Source: Ignavibacteriales bacterium
GTDB taxonomy: Bacteria > Bacteroidota > Ignavibacteria > Ignavibacteriales > Ignavibacteriaceae
Direction of reading: 5' to 3'
Length of the DNA: 64,000 nucleotides
Assembly (NCBI GenBank): GCA_016709765.1
Contig: JADJMD010000013.1
Coordinates: 1,178,001-1,242,000, forward strand
Each line of letters opens with the position of its first letter. Position 1 is the first letter of the stretch. The position numbers and the translations under genes were made by a program. Below the pieces are notes generated by a model. That model was given only the letters and a program-made list of their open reading frames with translations, searched no databases and was not told where the DNA came from. Positions 1-8,636 of the stretch are shown piece after piece.

Positions 1-618
1 ATTGGACTTGGAGAAGATGGCCCAACACATCAACCAATCGAACAAATAGCATCATTAAGAGCTATACCAAATTTAACAGTTATTCGACCTGCAGATGCTA
101 ATGAAACTGTTGAGGCCTGGAAGTTTGCAATAAATCATAAAGGCGGCCCAATTGCGCTTATCTTAACAAGACAAAAGCTTGATGTAATTAATCCAAACAA
201 ATATGCACCTGCGATAGAATTAGAAAAAGGCGCATACATAATTAAAGATTCTAAACAAACACCAGAAGTTCTTTTAATTGCTAGTGGTTCAGAAGTTTCA
301 CTTTCAATAAAGGCTGCTGAAAAGCTTGAAGCAGAAGGAAAGAATGTTCGTGTTATTAGTTTTCCGAGTTGGGAAATTTTTGAACAGCAGAGTGATGAGT
401 ACAAAAAATTTATCTTCCCAAAAAATGTTAAAACGAAACTTTCTGTTGAAATGGGTGTTGCTGCTGGCTGGCATAAATATGTTGGAGAAAATGGCGAGTG
501 TTTAAGTATTGAAACTTTTGGTGCTTCTGCTCCTGATTCTATTTTATATGAGAAATATGGGTTTACTGTTGATAATATTATTACAACAGCAAAAAAATTA
601 ATTGATCGGAAGTTATGA
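1..618 (+). CDS. tkt: Transketolase, C-terminal part (5' end outside window)
   Basis: Open from base 1 in frame 1 to TGA at 616-618, giving 205 residues of the C-terminal part of transketolase. Transketolase moves two-carbon ketol units between sugar phosphates with thiamine diphosphate in the non-oxidative pentose phosphate pathway. The first residues hold the family motif GEDGPTHQPIEQ from the pyrimidine-binding domain, followed by RPADANE and the C-terminal domain with LLIASGSEVSL and the SIETFGASAPDSILYEKYGFT region seen close to the end of full-length enzymes. The reading frame is intact. The 51-residue Cys-rich gene follows 6 bases later, so the two are probably co-transcribed. Identity is secure; only the missing start limits the call. 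Confidence 0.96.
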   Translation: MGLGEDGPTHQPIEQIASLRAIPNLTVIRPADANETVEAWKFAINHKGGPIALILTRQKLDVINPNKYAPAIELEKGAYIIKDSKQTPEVLLIASGSEVSLSIKAAEKLEAEGKNVRVISFPSWEIFEQQSDEYKKFIFPKNVKTKLSVEMGVAAGWHKYVGENGECLSIETFGASAPDSILYEKYGFTVDNIITTAKKLIDRKL

Positions 619-624
619 TAGTTT

Positions 625-780
625 ATGAGCAAGGTAAGAAAAAAATTTTCTGATAAAGATTGGAATGATTGCTGTGGAAAATTTTGCAGTGATTGTAAAA
701 TAGCTAATACTTATCGAGAAAAGTTTGGACAGAAAGAAGGGGAAAAGAAATTTAACAAAGATAAGAAAAAACAAAAGTAA
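625..780 (+). CDS. Small Cys-rich, Lys-rich protein (51 aa)
   Basis: A short gene starting ATG at 625 and ending TAA at 778-780. It encodes 51 residues. The centre carries a compact Cys cluster (DWNDCCGKFCSDCKI), the kind of spacing that could bind zinc or an iron-sulphur cluster, and the C-terminal third is nearly all Lys, Glu, Phe and Gln. It lies 6 bases after the transketolase stop and 28 bases before the haem-binding protein. I do not recognise a named family. The non-random Cys clustering, tight spacing and charged tail support a real gene, but no ribosome site stands out because the start sits so close to the previous stop. Confidence 0.6.
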   Translation: MSKVRKKFSDKDWNDCCGKFCSDCKIANTYREKFGQKEGEKKFNKDKKKQK

Positions 781-808
781 ATATATTTAACAAGCTAAGA
801 GGAATTAA

Positions 809-1219
809 ATGAAAAAGTTTATTGCATTTATTGCATTGATTTTAATTGGCATTCAATTTATACCGGTGGAAAGAACTAATCCTCCTGTTCAATCTGATAT
901 TGATGCACCCGCTAATGTAAAAGCAATTTTTAAAAAGGCTTGTTACGATTGCCACTCAAACGAAACCAATTGGGCTTGGTACACAAAAGTTGCACCCGCA
1001 TCCTTTCTTGCCGTTAAAGATGTTGAAGACGGAAGAAGGCATTTAAATTTTTCTGAATGGGGTAACTATACCAGCAAAACGGAAAAAATGAAAGATGAAA
1101 TTTGGGATGAAGTGCGCGAAGAACAAATGCCGCCATGGCAATACAAAATTTTTCACAGCGATAAAGTGCTCACCCAGGAAGAAAAAGACATAGTAAGAAG
1201 TTGGGCAACAAGTAAATAA
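809..1219 (+). CDS. Haem-binding domain protein (single CxxCH, periplasmic)
   Basis: 136 residues. The N-terminal hydrophobic stretch (about residues 3-19) is a signal anchor or signal peptide. A single haem c attachment site CYDCH lies near residue 45, followed by SNETNWAWYTKVAPAS, WGNY and the MPPWQY region. This order matches the Haem_bd family (Pfam PF14376 by memory), small periplasmic haem proteins common in Bacteroidota. The tract AAGAGGAATTA just before the ATG is a good ribosome site. The stop codon abuts the TTG start of the next gene, so the two are translationally linked. Function in the cell is not established for the family; a periplasmic electron-transfer or sensing role is only inferred. 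Confidence 0.88.
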   Translation: MKKFIAFIALILIGIQFIPVERTNPPVQSDIDAPANVKAIFKKACYDCHSNETNWAWYTKVAPASFLAVKDVEDGRRHLNFSEWGNYTSKTEKMKDEIWDEVREEQMPPWQYKIFHSDKVLTQEEKDIVRSWATSK

Positions 1220-1921
1220 TTGGCAAACAAAAAACCCAAAATAAAATTTTCAGAACTTTGGCGGCAGGTTGATTTTACAAAAACCTCTACACTTTCATTA
1301 ATATTTTCTAACCTGCTGGTAATATTTTTTGCAATTGTTGATGATATTTCTGCAATTGATGTATTGTGGATTTACTGGTGGCAAAGTGTAATAATTGGAG
1401 TTTTTAATTTCATAAAAATGATTACTCTTAAAGATTTTTCAGTGGAAGGATTTAAACAGGGGGGTAAAATAGTGCTCCCTACAAGAGCGGTAGCAATATC
1501 AAGTGCGGTATTTTTTCTTTTCCACTACGGATTTTTTCACTTAGTATATGCTGTTTTTCTTGGAGCCTTTTCAACTTTTTCTAATTCCACTTCGACAGGT
1601 TCCGGCACCACATTTTTGCTTATCTCCGCCGGAACGTTTTTTATTAGTTATTTGATTGAGTTTATCAATTCTAGAAAAGAAGAAAATGATGAACTTCCAA
1701 ATATCGGACAAATAATGTTTGCCCCCTATGCTCGAATTTTTCCAATGCACTTAACAATCATTTTAGGAGGATTTATTGGAGTTGCTGGCGGGATATTTTC
1801 TGCAAACACAAATCTTGCAATAATAATTTTATTTACTGCAATAAAAACAGTTGTTGATCTTATTACACATTCGGTAGATTATAAAACACTAACAAAACAA
1901 ACAGCAGCAGTTACTGATTAG
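1220..1921 (+). CDS. DUF6498-like multi-pass membrane protein
   Basis: 233 residues with a TTG start directly after the preceding TAA. There are about five to six hydrophobic segments: roughly residues 22-50, 56-68, 90-120, 128-148, 170-195 and 197-215. The phrase LWIYWWQSVIIGVFNFIKM near residues 49-67 resembles the DUF6498 family, in which an aromatic-rich YWWQS stretch lies between the second and third helices; this match is from memory. No catalytic motif is visible. There is no in-frame ATG until codon 67, well inside the protein, so the TTG is the most sensible start and coupling to the haem-binding gene is likely. Function unknown. Confidence 0.75.
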   Translation: MANKKPKIKFSELWRQVDFTKTSTLSLIFSNLLVIFFAIVDDISAIDVLWIYWWQSVIIGVFNFIKMITLKDFSVEGFKQGGKIVLPTRAVAISSAVFFLFHYGFFHLVYAVFLGAFSTFSNSTSTGSGTTFLLISAGTFFISYLIEFINSRKEENDELPNIGQIMFAPYARIFPMHLTIILGGFIGVAGGIFSANTNLAIIILFTAIKTVVDLITHSVDYKTLTKQTAAVTD

Positions 1922-1924
1922 TGG

Positions 1925-2383
1925 TTGGACAATCTTTATGCTAATCATTATTTTAAATATGTGCAAAGTATAATAGAAATATTAGCTATCCTTTTTTTAT
2001 ATTCATTCTTTTCCTTTGCCCAAAACAGCGATGATACAAAGAAAATTATCACAATTGATTCCTTAGAAATAAAAGCTAACCCATTAACCCAACTTCAAAT
2101 TAAGTTTGATGAGTTCGATTTACGTCGGGAATTCAATTCATTAAAAACAAACTTATCACTAGATGGCGATCCGCAAACCGTTTGGCTTAGAACTTCGATT
2201 GCAATTTCAAATACCGATAATTCAAATCAAAAGTTTGCACCTCACTTTTTATCACCACTTCAAAAAAAATATTACGAGGATTCAAAGTTTGATCCGATAA
2301 GATCTATTCTTGGAATGGCGCAAGCTGGTGCAGTTGGCTACCTGGCTTATAAGCATATCAAGAAATATGGTTTTTTTAAATAG
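1925..2383 (+). CDS. Exported protein of unknown function (152 aa)
   Basis: TTG at 1925, three bases after the upstream stop; GTG at 1961 is an equally plausible start because the hydrophobic signal sequence begins just after it (IIEILAILFLYSFFSFAQ). After the AQ cleavage site comes a polar region (about residues 34-125) without motifs I recognise and a weakly hydrophobic C-terminal piece (GMAQAGAVGYLAYKHIKKY) that could be a short membrane or amphipathic helix. It closes an apparent operon with the haem-binding and DUF6498-like genes. I cannot assign a family. Confidence 0.6.
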   Translation: MDNLYANHYFKYVQSIIEILAILFLYSFFSFAQNSDDTKKIITIDSLEIKANPLTQLQIKFDEFDLRREFNSLKTNLSLDGDPQTVWLRTSIAISNTDNSNQKFAPHFLSPLQKKYYEDSKFDPIRSILGMAQAGAVGYLAYKHIKKYGFFK

Positions 2384-2516
2384 ATTCAGTAATAACCTTT
2401 TTCTTCCCTTCATCAGCAAATTATTCCTTTCTTAATTAAAGCTTAAATACAGCGAAACATTTTCACATTTAACTCTGTCTTAACTATCAGAAAGAACAAA
2501 ATAGAAGAGGTTAAGT

Positions 2517-3530
2517 ATGAAGCGTAATTGTACAAAAACTGTTTTTAGAGCAAATTTCTTTGGGCTATTGTTTTCCTTATTTGTATTTATAGTCTTAGGA
2601 TCACTATCCGGCTGCTCTTCTGATATTAATCAAAATAACACTGCCAATCAAACAAGCTTTTCCGGTGATAAATCTTTTTCATTCAAGGATGAAGGGTCTA
2701 ATTGGCGGGTAGATTTTAATGATGATCAAATATCAGCCTTATATAAAGATGGAACAAGAGTGCCGGATAATGAAATTGATCAGCATAAAGAAATGATTTA
2801 TGAAAAACTTAAAGGGTTAAAATCTAATTATAAAGATTTAAATAGTAATGTTCACAAGTTCTACTTTGATATGGACAAGTTTAGTGATGATATGAAAAAG
2901 TTTAAAAATGATTTTGATAATGACAAATTCATGCACTTTAAACTTGAGTTTGATGAAGATGAATTTGAAAAAAATATGGAAAAACTTGATGAAAGTTTAA
3001 AACATTTGAAAGATAAAAAGATAGAACTTTACTTTGATTCAGAAGACTTTAAAGAAAAAATGAAAGAGCTGGAAGAAAACTTAAAGAATATGCCTATTCC
3101 TCCAAATCCGCCGGATGTTGATATAGATGTTCATATAGACATGGATGCATTTAAAGAGGGTATGCAAAAATTTAAAGAATCTTTTAAGAATTTTGATATT
3201 AAAATTGACAGTTCTGAGTTTGATATGAGCGAATTACGCAGCAATATGAAAGAGTTAAAGAAGAACATAAATGGAATTAAAATAGAAATGCACGACCTGA
3301 AGGGTGAAATGAAAAAATTTAATTCGTTTTTGGATGAGCTTAAATTAGAACTTGTCAAAGATGGCTACATCAATTCAGTTGATGAAGATTTCGATTTAGA
3401 GATGGATAAAAACAATACAAAGGTTAATGACGTTTATGTAACACACGAAAAACACGAACAATACAAAAAACTGTATAAAAGACACTTTGATAAAGAAATT
3501 GATGGAACTATAAAAATCAGCGAAGATTGA
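2517..3530 (+). CDS. Lipoprotein with internal acidic/Lys repeats
   Basis: 337 residues. The signal peptide ends in LSGCSS (Cys near residue 33), a lipoprotein site. After a short domain (FSFKDEGSNWRVDFNDD) the protein consists of five or six copies of a roughly 28-33 residue unit: a short hydrophobic-acidic strand (FYFDMD, LEFDED, LYFDSE, VHIDMD, IKIDSS) followed by an amphipathic helix such as FKEKMKELEENLKNM. Composition is extremely rich in Asp, Glu, Lys, Phe and Met. This suggests an elongated helical or coiled periplasmic/surface protein. AGAGG precedes the ATG by about 6 bases, and a strong terminator follows the gene. The repeat unit recalls linker regions of some Bacteroidota M56/BlaR1-type proteins, but no peptidase motif is present. 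Confidence 0.82.
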   Translation: MKRNCTKTVFRANFFGLLFSLFVFIVLGSLSGCSSDINQNNTANQTSFSGDKSFSFKDEGSNWRVDFNDDQISALYKDGTRVPDNEIDQHKEMIYEKLKGLKSNYKDLNSNVHKFYFDMDKFSDDMKKFKNDFDNDKFMHFKLEFDEDEFEKNMEKLDESLKHLKDKKIELYFDSEDFKEKMKELEENLKNMPIPPNPPDVDIDVHIDMDAFKEGMQKFKESFKNFDIKIDSSEFDMSELRSNMKELKKNINGIKIEMHDLKGEMKKFNSFLDELKLELVKDGYINSVDEDFDLEMDKNNTKVNDVYVTHEKHEQYKKLYKRHFDKEIDGTIKISED

Positions 3531-3557
3531 AGTTTAAATGATAATATTATCTCCACT

Positions 3558-3589
3558 AAGGCCTGCTGAGAAATTCGCAGGCCTTTTCT
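3558..3589 (+). terminator. Rho-independent terminator after the repeat lipoprotein
   Basis: A perfect 9-bp stem, AAGGCCTGC at 3558-3566 and GCAGGCCTT at 3577-3585, with a 10-base loop and a T-rich tail (TTCT). It lies 28 bases past the lipoprotein stop. Confidence 0.9.
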
Positions 3590-3623
3590 ACTTAATGTAA
3601 ACTTAAAAAAAAAAGCAGAACTA

Positions 3624-3670
3624 TTGACAAATATTTGAAAAATAATTATTATTGTTCAGTTAATAAACAA
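3624..3670 (+). promoter_or_regulatory. Promoter and operator-like palindrome of the TetR gene
   Basis: TTGACA at 3624-3629 and TATTAT at 3647-3652 are separated by 17 bases, a canonical housekeeping-type promoter. Immediately downstream, 3652-3670 reads TTGTTCAGTTAATAAACAA, an imperfect palindrome with five perfect base pairs at each end (TTGTT/AACAA) and pseudo-symmetry across the centre. Its position over the likely transcription start fits an autoregulatory TetR operator. Related TGTTYATTA half-sites recur before the neighbouring receptor gene. Confidence 0.6.
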
Positions 3671-3690
3671 CGTTTAGATAAAATTTTATT

Positions 3691-4293
3691 ATGAGCATTA
3701 AAGAAAGAAAAGCAAGACAGAAAACTGAGATGCGGGATTTAATTCTTGAGGCAGCTCTTAAATTATTTTCTGATGAAGGTTATGATAATGTATCTATGAG
3801 AAAAATTGCCGATGAAATTGAATATAGTGTCGGAACAATATACTTGTACTTTAAGGACAGAGACGAGATATTTTTTGAACTTCATAAAATGGGTTTTGAA
3901 CAATTTTATAAAAGGCAGTTAGCGATTCAGGATATTAAAGATCCTTTGCAACGCCTAACTGAGCACGGACTTGCATACATACAATTTGCTATTGAAGAGC
4001 CATTGTACTATGATTTAATGTTTATCTCACGAATTCCAGCGAAGACTATTAGTGAGCAGCATGAGTGGAAATCAGGAGATAGGACTTACGAAATTTTGAA
4101 ATTAAATATTAGCCAGGCAAAGGCTGCCGGGTACTTTAAAGACACTGATATTGAAGTTGCGGCTTTTTCTCTATGGTCATTTGTTCATGGAATTTCTTCG
4201 TTATTTGTAAGAGACAGAATGATGTTGGTTCCTTTCGAGTCAGTAAAGCCATTGGTTACCGGGGCATTAGAATTTATAGAGCGGGCATATTAA
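3691..4293 (+). CDS. TetR/AcrR family transcriptional regulator
   Basis: 200 residues. The N-terminal helix-turn-helix spans about residues 12-60: ILEAALKLFSDEGYDNVSMRKIADE followed by VGTIYLYFKDRDEIFFEL, the standard TetR DNA-binding signature. The remaining 130 residues are a helical ligand-binding/dimerisation domain with no recognisable subtype. The gene precedes, in the same direction and 64 bases upstream, a TonB-dependent receptor, so it probably represses that receptor and perhaps itself. The effector is unknown. Confidence 0.93.
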   Translation: MSIKERKARQKTEMRDLILEAALKLFSDEGYDNVSMRKIADEIEYSVGTIYLYFKDRDEIFFELHKMGFEQFYKRQLAIQDIKDPLQRLTEHGLAYIQFAIEEPLYYDLMFISRIPAKTISEQHEWKSGDRTYEILKLNISQAKAAGYFKDTDIEVAAFSLWSFVHGISSLFVRDRMMLVPFESVKPLVTGALEFIERAY

Positions 4294-4302
4294 AAAATTT
4301 TA

Positions 4303-4347
4303 TTGACCGACTAAACAATGTTCATTATATAATAAATGTTTATTATA
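4303..4347 (+). promoter_or_regulatory. Promoter with paired TGTTYATTATA repeats before the receptor
   Basis: TTGACC at 4303-4308 and TATAAT at 4328-4333 are 19 bases apart. Two direct repeats, TGTTCATTATA (4319-4329) and TGTTTATTATA (4337-4347), have an 18-base period and overlap the -10 element. They match the arms of the palindrome before the TetR gene, suggesting one regulator for both promoters. A ribosome site (AAGGAG, 4347-4352) follows at once. Confidence 0.55.
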
Positions 4348-4357
4348 AGGAGTAAAA

Positions 4358-6647
4358 ATGAAAATAAAATATTCAAAGATGCTGATTTTAGTGACACTAG
4401 TTTCATTTTCAACATTTGCAAATGAAGCTAATAAAGGAATGATTACGGGACAGGTGATAGATAGAGATACAAAACAAGAAATACCCGGAGCAGTTATAGA
4501 AGTTATGAATGCTGGCTTACTTACAGCTACCAATGTACACGGAGATTTTACTATTGAAGGACTTGATCCTAAAACTTATAACCTTAAAATCTCTGCACCT
4601 TATTATGTGACCACATATAAAACCGATGTGCTTGTAACTGGAAAGCAAAGCACAAAAATTGTTATTGAGCTAAAGCTTGCTTCTTATGAAACTGAAGAAG
4701 TGGTTGTATCGGGAGAAAGATTTTTTGATAAACCAAATGATTTAGTAACTAGCACGAACTCCCTTTCTGCAGAGGAAATAAGAAGGGCACCAGGCGCTGT
4801 AGAAGATCTCAACAGAATGGTTCAGAGTTTACCAGGTGTAACAACTGCGACGGATAGCAGGAACGATTTAATTGTTCGTGGTGGAAGCCCTATTGAAAAT
4901 TTTATTTTAGTAGAGGGGGTAGAGGTGTCCAAATATTAATCACTTTGGAACACAAGGTGCATCTGGAGGACCAATTGGAATGATAAACGTAGATTTTCTA
5001 AACGATGTAATTTTTAGTGCAGGTGGTTTTCCAGCAAAGTATGGCGATAGACTTTCTTCAATAATGGATGTTGAGTATCGTAATGGTGATAGAAATAATT
5101 TTAATGGAAAAGTTGATATTGGAATTGCTGGCGGAGGAATTATTTTAGAAGGCCCAATTCAAGAAGGTAAAAGCTCATACCTTTTTTCCGCAAGAAAAAG
5201 TTATCTTGATTTAATTCTGTCCTCAACGGGGCTAACAGCCGTGCCTAATTATACTAATTTTAATTTGAAAACAACCTATGAATTATCTGAAAAACATAAG
5301 CTTTCAATTATTGGGTTGGGAGGAATAGATAAAATTAATTTTAAAGGATATGAAAGTGAAGATGACCCTTTTATAAATAGCACCAATTTCTCGGGCTGGC
5401 AAGCGGCTCTTGGGGTTGTACACAAGTGGTTAGTTGGAAACCAGACTTACCTTCAGACATCAATTTCAACAAACCAATATCAACGTGAGGTGGCAGAAGA
5501 TTCTGTCGGAAGACCTGTGTTTAATAACGAATCTTTGGATAAGGAATATATTCTTCGTGCAGATCTTTCACAAAGATTTTCTCCAACAGATTTATTAGAA
5601 GTTGGATTTACTTCAAAATATTTAAGTAATGACAATACTATTTTCCGGGCCCAAGCTATTGATATCTACGGCAATGTGTTACCAGAACTGAATTATTCTG
5701 CTGTTGCGGATGCATATAAGTTTGGACCCTATGTTCAGTATTCTAAAAATCTTTTTGGAAGATTGGATCTAACAGCAGGATTAAGATATGATTATTTTAA
5801 TTATCTTAATGATAAAAGTACAATATCACCAAGAGCATCTGCCGGGTTCTATATTCTTGATAACTTAAAACTAAATGCCGCTTACGGAATCTATCATCAA
5901 GCTCCACCATTATTATGGTTAGTCTCTTACAATCAAAACAAAGATTTAAAACAAATTAAAGCAGAACAGTTTGTTACAGGAATAGAATATTATCCAGCAA
6001 GTGATGTAAAAATAACAGTTGAATATTTTGAAAAACAATACTCAGACTATCCGAACAGCGTGCTGAATCCGCAGGTTACTTATGCAAATGCAGGTGCCGA
6101 GTATTTTACTCTCGGACTTGAACCACTTGTTCCTGCAAGTGATGGGTACGCCAGGGGCATTGAGTTTTTTATTCAGAAAAAATTAACGAATGGATTATAT
6201 GGGATGTTTAACTATTCGTTTTCAAAAATCAGATTCACATCACTTGATGGAATAGAAAGACCAAGCAGCTTTGATTATCAGAACGTGCTTACTGCAATTC
6301 TAGGATATAAAATTACCAATAACTTTGAAGTATCAGCAAAGTACAGATTTATGGGCGGACGACCATATACTCCGCTTGATGAAGCAGCATCAGCACAGTA
6401 CAATCAAACTATTTATGATTATTCGAGGTATAACGGAGTTAGATACAAAGATTATCAAAGACTTGACATTCGAGTAGATTACAGGTTCGAATTGTTCGGT
6501 TGGGCACTTACAACTTATCTTGATTTCCAGAACATGCTAAATATTGAAAACGTTGAGCAAATTATCTGGAATCAGAAAGATCAAAAAGTAGATTATATTT
6601 ATCAATGGAAGTTCTTACCGGCTGGCGGAATAAAGATTGAATTTTAG
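4358..6647 (+). pseudogene. TonB-dependent outer-membrane receptor, interrupted by a +1 frameshift
   Basis: Two abutting reading frames form one receptor of about 763 residues. The first (4358-4939) has a signal peptide, a carboxypeptidase-regulatory-like beta-sandwich (GQVIDRDTKQEIPGAVIEV, about residues 29-115) and the start of the plug domain (VVVSGERF, VQSLPGVTT, DLIVRGGSPIENFILVEG). The second frame resumes with PNINHFGTQGASGGPIGMINVDFL and runs through the plug end and a complete beta barrel to a C-terminal Phe (GGIKIEF). Reading GTG at 4925-4927 then CCA at 4929-4931 restores the expected sequence, so T4928 is a surplus base. Everything else in both halves is well conserved, so this may be a recent mutation, phase variation or an assembly error rather than an old pseudogene. 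Such receptors import siderophores, vitamins or glycans; the substrate is not evident. Confidence 0.9.
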
Positions 6648-6680
6648 AATTATTGTAAGATAATTGGTTAATTTTTTGTC

Positions 6681-6714
6681 AAAAGCCCGCAGAGATATTT
6701 GTGGGCTTTTTATT
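6681..6714 (+). terminator. Rho-independent terminator after the TonB-dependent receptor
   Basis: AAAAGCCCGC (6681-6690) pairs with GTGGGCTTTT (6701-6710) across a 10-base loop, with one G-T pair, followed by TATTTAT. It lies between convergent genes and, with its A and T flanks, could act in both directions. Confidence 0.85.
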
Positions 6715-6763
6715 TATCCATCTAGTCTTTTCATAAATATGACTTTCACAAACTTTAATTCTA

Positions 6764-7858
6764 TTATTTATCAGCAAACTCCACTTTTAAATTCTTAATA
6801 TCATTGATTAAGATTCTATTCATTTTCTCAGGTTCTTCAAATAATGGACTGTGTGCAGATTGATTAAAAGTATAAAAACCTTTTATAGGTGCATTTATTT
6901 TATCGAAATATTTTTTTGCCAATTCGTATGAACATGTGTAGTCATAAAATCCCTGAAAAAAATAAACTGGTATCTTAAAATTATTTTTAATATCCATAAG
7001 GTTAGTTTGTGTCATTTCCTCCCAGTTTTGACTGATACCAGATTTTGATTTACCATACCATAAATAAAATTTCTCAGACAATGTATATTCACTAAAATAC
7101 AACGATGGCAGAAATAGACCGGTTACTATATTCCTCATATTTCTCATTGTTCCAATTCCTAGCTCATGCATTGCAACATCTCTCATCTTCGAATATTCCT
7201 CAGGGATTTTATTTTGATCATTAAAACTGATACTCTGAAAATAATCCGCCATTTTCTTGTTCTTCGTTTCTTTATAATGATCTAGAATATATTTATAAGC
7301 AATCTTTTCTGACAAAAGCTGATCTGACATTTGAGCAATTCCTATATATGCGTCATACAACTCCGGTGCCTTATCAATAATATAGACACCAAGAAAAGTC
7401 CCGCCTGAATGAGCCATTAGATATATTTTTTTCCTATTAAATCGTTCTAATATGTATTTTGTTAATACGATGGTATCATCAGCCAATTGTTCCAATGTAG
7501 TTGTGTTTTTTGTTGAACCAGAATTGTATGATATTCCGCAATTTCGTTGTTCCCACCAAACCATTGTAAAATTATCCTCAAGGTGAGTGGGATATTTTTC
7601 TGTTAAAAAGTAATCAGGCATTCCACCATGTAAATATAAAATAATGGGGTTATCAAGATTTTTACCTTTTATAAACATTCCTTGTTTAGATCCATTTATA
7701 TCAAGGAATATTTTCTCTGAAATGCTATTATTAAGCTTGATTCTGTTTTTATCTAAAAATTGTTTTGGATTTCCAGGACTCAGAATGATTAATATAATAA
7801 TTAGGCTGATAATCACTAATCCAAAGAATCCTAATATGTACACCATGGTTTTCTTCAT
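6764..7858 (-). CDS. Membrane-anchored alpha/beta hydrolase (S33 peptidase-like)
   Basis: 364 residues from the ATG at 7858; an in-frame upstream ATG at 7924 would overlap the regulator gene by 44 bases and adds a polar stretch, so the later start, directly before the hydrophobic segment VYILGFFGLVIISLIIILIIL, is preferred. That segment anchors the protein. The hydrolase fold shows LYLHGGMPD (oxyanion strand), WWEQRNCGIS, the nucleophile elbow MAHSGGTF (Ser), an acidic residue in FFQGFYDYTC and a C-terminal His in NQSAHSPLFEEP, the order of the Ser-Asp-His triad in proline-iminopeptidase-like enzymes. It follows the LytS/LytTR genes on the same strand with a 22-base gap, so it may be co-transcribed. 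Substrate unknown. Confidence 0.88.
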   Translation of the reverse strand: MKKTMVYILGFFGLVIISLIIILIILSPGNPKQFLDKNRIKLNNSISEKIFLDINGSKQGMFIKGKNLDNPIILYLHGGMPDYFLTEKYPTHLEDNFTMVWWEQRNCGISYNSGSTKNTTTLEQLADDTIVLTKYILERFNRKKIYLMAHSGGTFLGVYIIDKAPELYDAYIGIAQMSDQLLSEKIAYKYILDHYKETKNKKMADYFQSISFNDQNKIPEEYSKMRDVAMHELGIGTMRNMRNIVTGLFLPSLYFSEYTLSEKFYLWYGKSKSGISQNWEEMTQTNLMDIKNNFKIPVYFFQGFYDYTCSYELAKKYFDKINAPIKGFYTFNQSAHSPLFEEPEKMNRILINDIKNLKVEFADK

Positions 7859-7880
7859 TTTGCTTGTTAGATTTTTCCAT

Positions 7881-8636
7881 TTATTTATCCATCCACTCTT
7901 TAAATGATGAAGATCTTTCAACACTTACAAGCGCTTCAATATCTTTCGGTTCAGGTGGATTTAATTCTATTTTAATTCTTGAGCGGGAATACGGGATCAT
8001 ATTTTTTATTGCATCAAATGATACAATCATCTTTCTGTTGATACGAAAAAATTTTTCAGGATCAATAACTTCCTGCAGTTTATCAAGAGTATAATCAATA
8101 GGGTAAGTGCTACACGATAATGTTGTAAGAAATACATTCTTTTCCATCGCATAGATATATGCAATTTCTTCTGTTTCAACCTTTTTAATCTTCTGTCCGT
8201 ACTGAATTAAAAATCTTTTCTTGTAATTGATTTCTTTGCTCTGAATGCTTTTTATATTTTCTTCAAAGTCCATCAAGTAAGTTGTCTTAATGTTTTTATA
8301 CTTACTCAATGCTTCACGAAGCTCATCTTTTTTAATGGGTTTTAAAAGATAATCAATACTGTTAAGCTTGAATGCTTTAATTGCGTACTGATCGTAAGCC
8401 GTTGTAAAAATTATAGGAACATCTATTTCAACTTTATCAAATATTGAAAAACTTAATCCGTCTTCAAGTTGAATATCAAGAAATATTAAGTCGGGTTTAT
8501 TTTGCTTTAAATATTTTATGGACTGCTCGACTGATGCAAGCTTAGCAGAAATTTCAATTGAAGAATCAATCTCGTGGATTAATTCTTCTAATCTTTCTGC
8601 AGCAAGTTTTTCGTCTTCGATTATTATTGTTTTCAT
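7881..8636 (-). CDS. LytTR-family response regulator
   Basis: 251 residues. The receiver domain occupies about residues 1-115, with the acidic pair E7-D8, the phospho-acceptor D54 in IFLDIQL, the TT of IFTTAYDQYA and the Lys of YLLKPIK. A LytTR DNA-binding domain follows (about 147-249), including RFLIQYGQKIKKVETEEIAYIYA-type strands and FFRINRKMIVSFDAI. The start overlaps the end of the histidine kinase gene by 4 bases (ATGA), so the pair is translationally coupled as a two-component system. LytTR regulators in this phylum control varied surface and quorum-like functions; the target here is unknown, though the downstream hydrolase is a candidate. Confidence 0.95.
   Translation of the reverse strand: MKTIIIEDEKLAAERLEELIHEIDSSIEISAKLASVEQSIKYLKQNKPDLIFLDIQLEDGLSFSIFDKVEIDVPIIFTTAYDQYAIKAFKLNSIDYLLKPIKKDELREALSKYKNIKTTYLMDFEENIKSIQSKEINYKKRFLIQYGQKIKKVETEEIAYIYAMEKNVFLTTLSCSTYPIDYTLDKLQEVIDPEKFFRINRKMIVSFDAIKNMIPYSRSRIKIELNPPEPKDIEALVSVERSSSFKEWMDK

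Noticed and set aside
4173..4355. 60-codon plus-strand frame overlapping the TetR gene end
   Set aside because: It overlaps the TetR gene in a different frame and the promoter for the receptor; no coding features.
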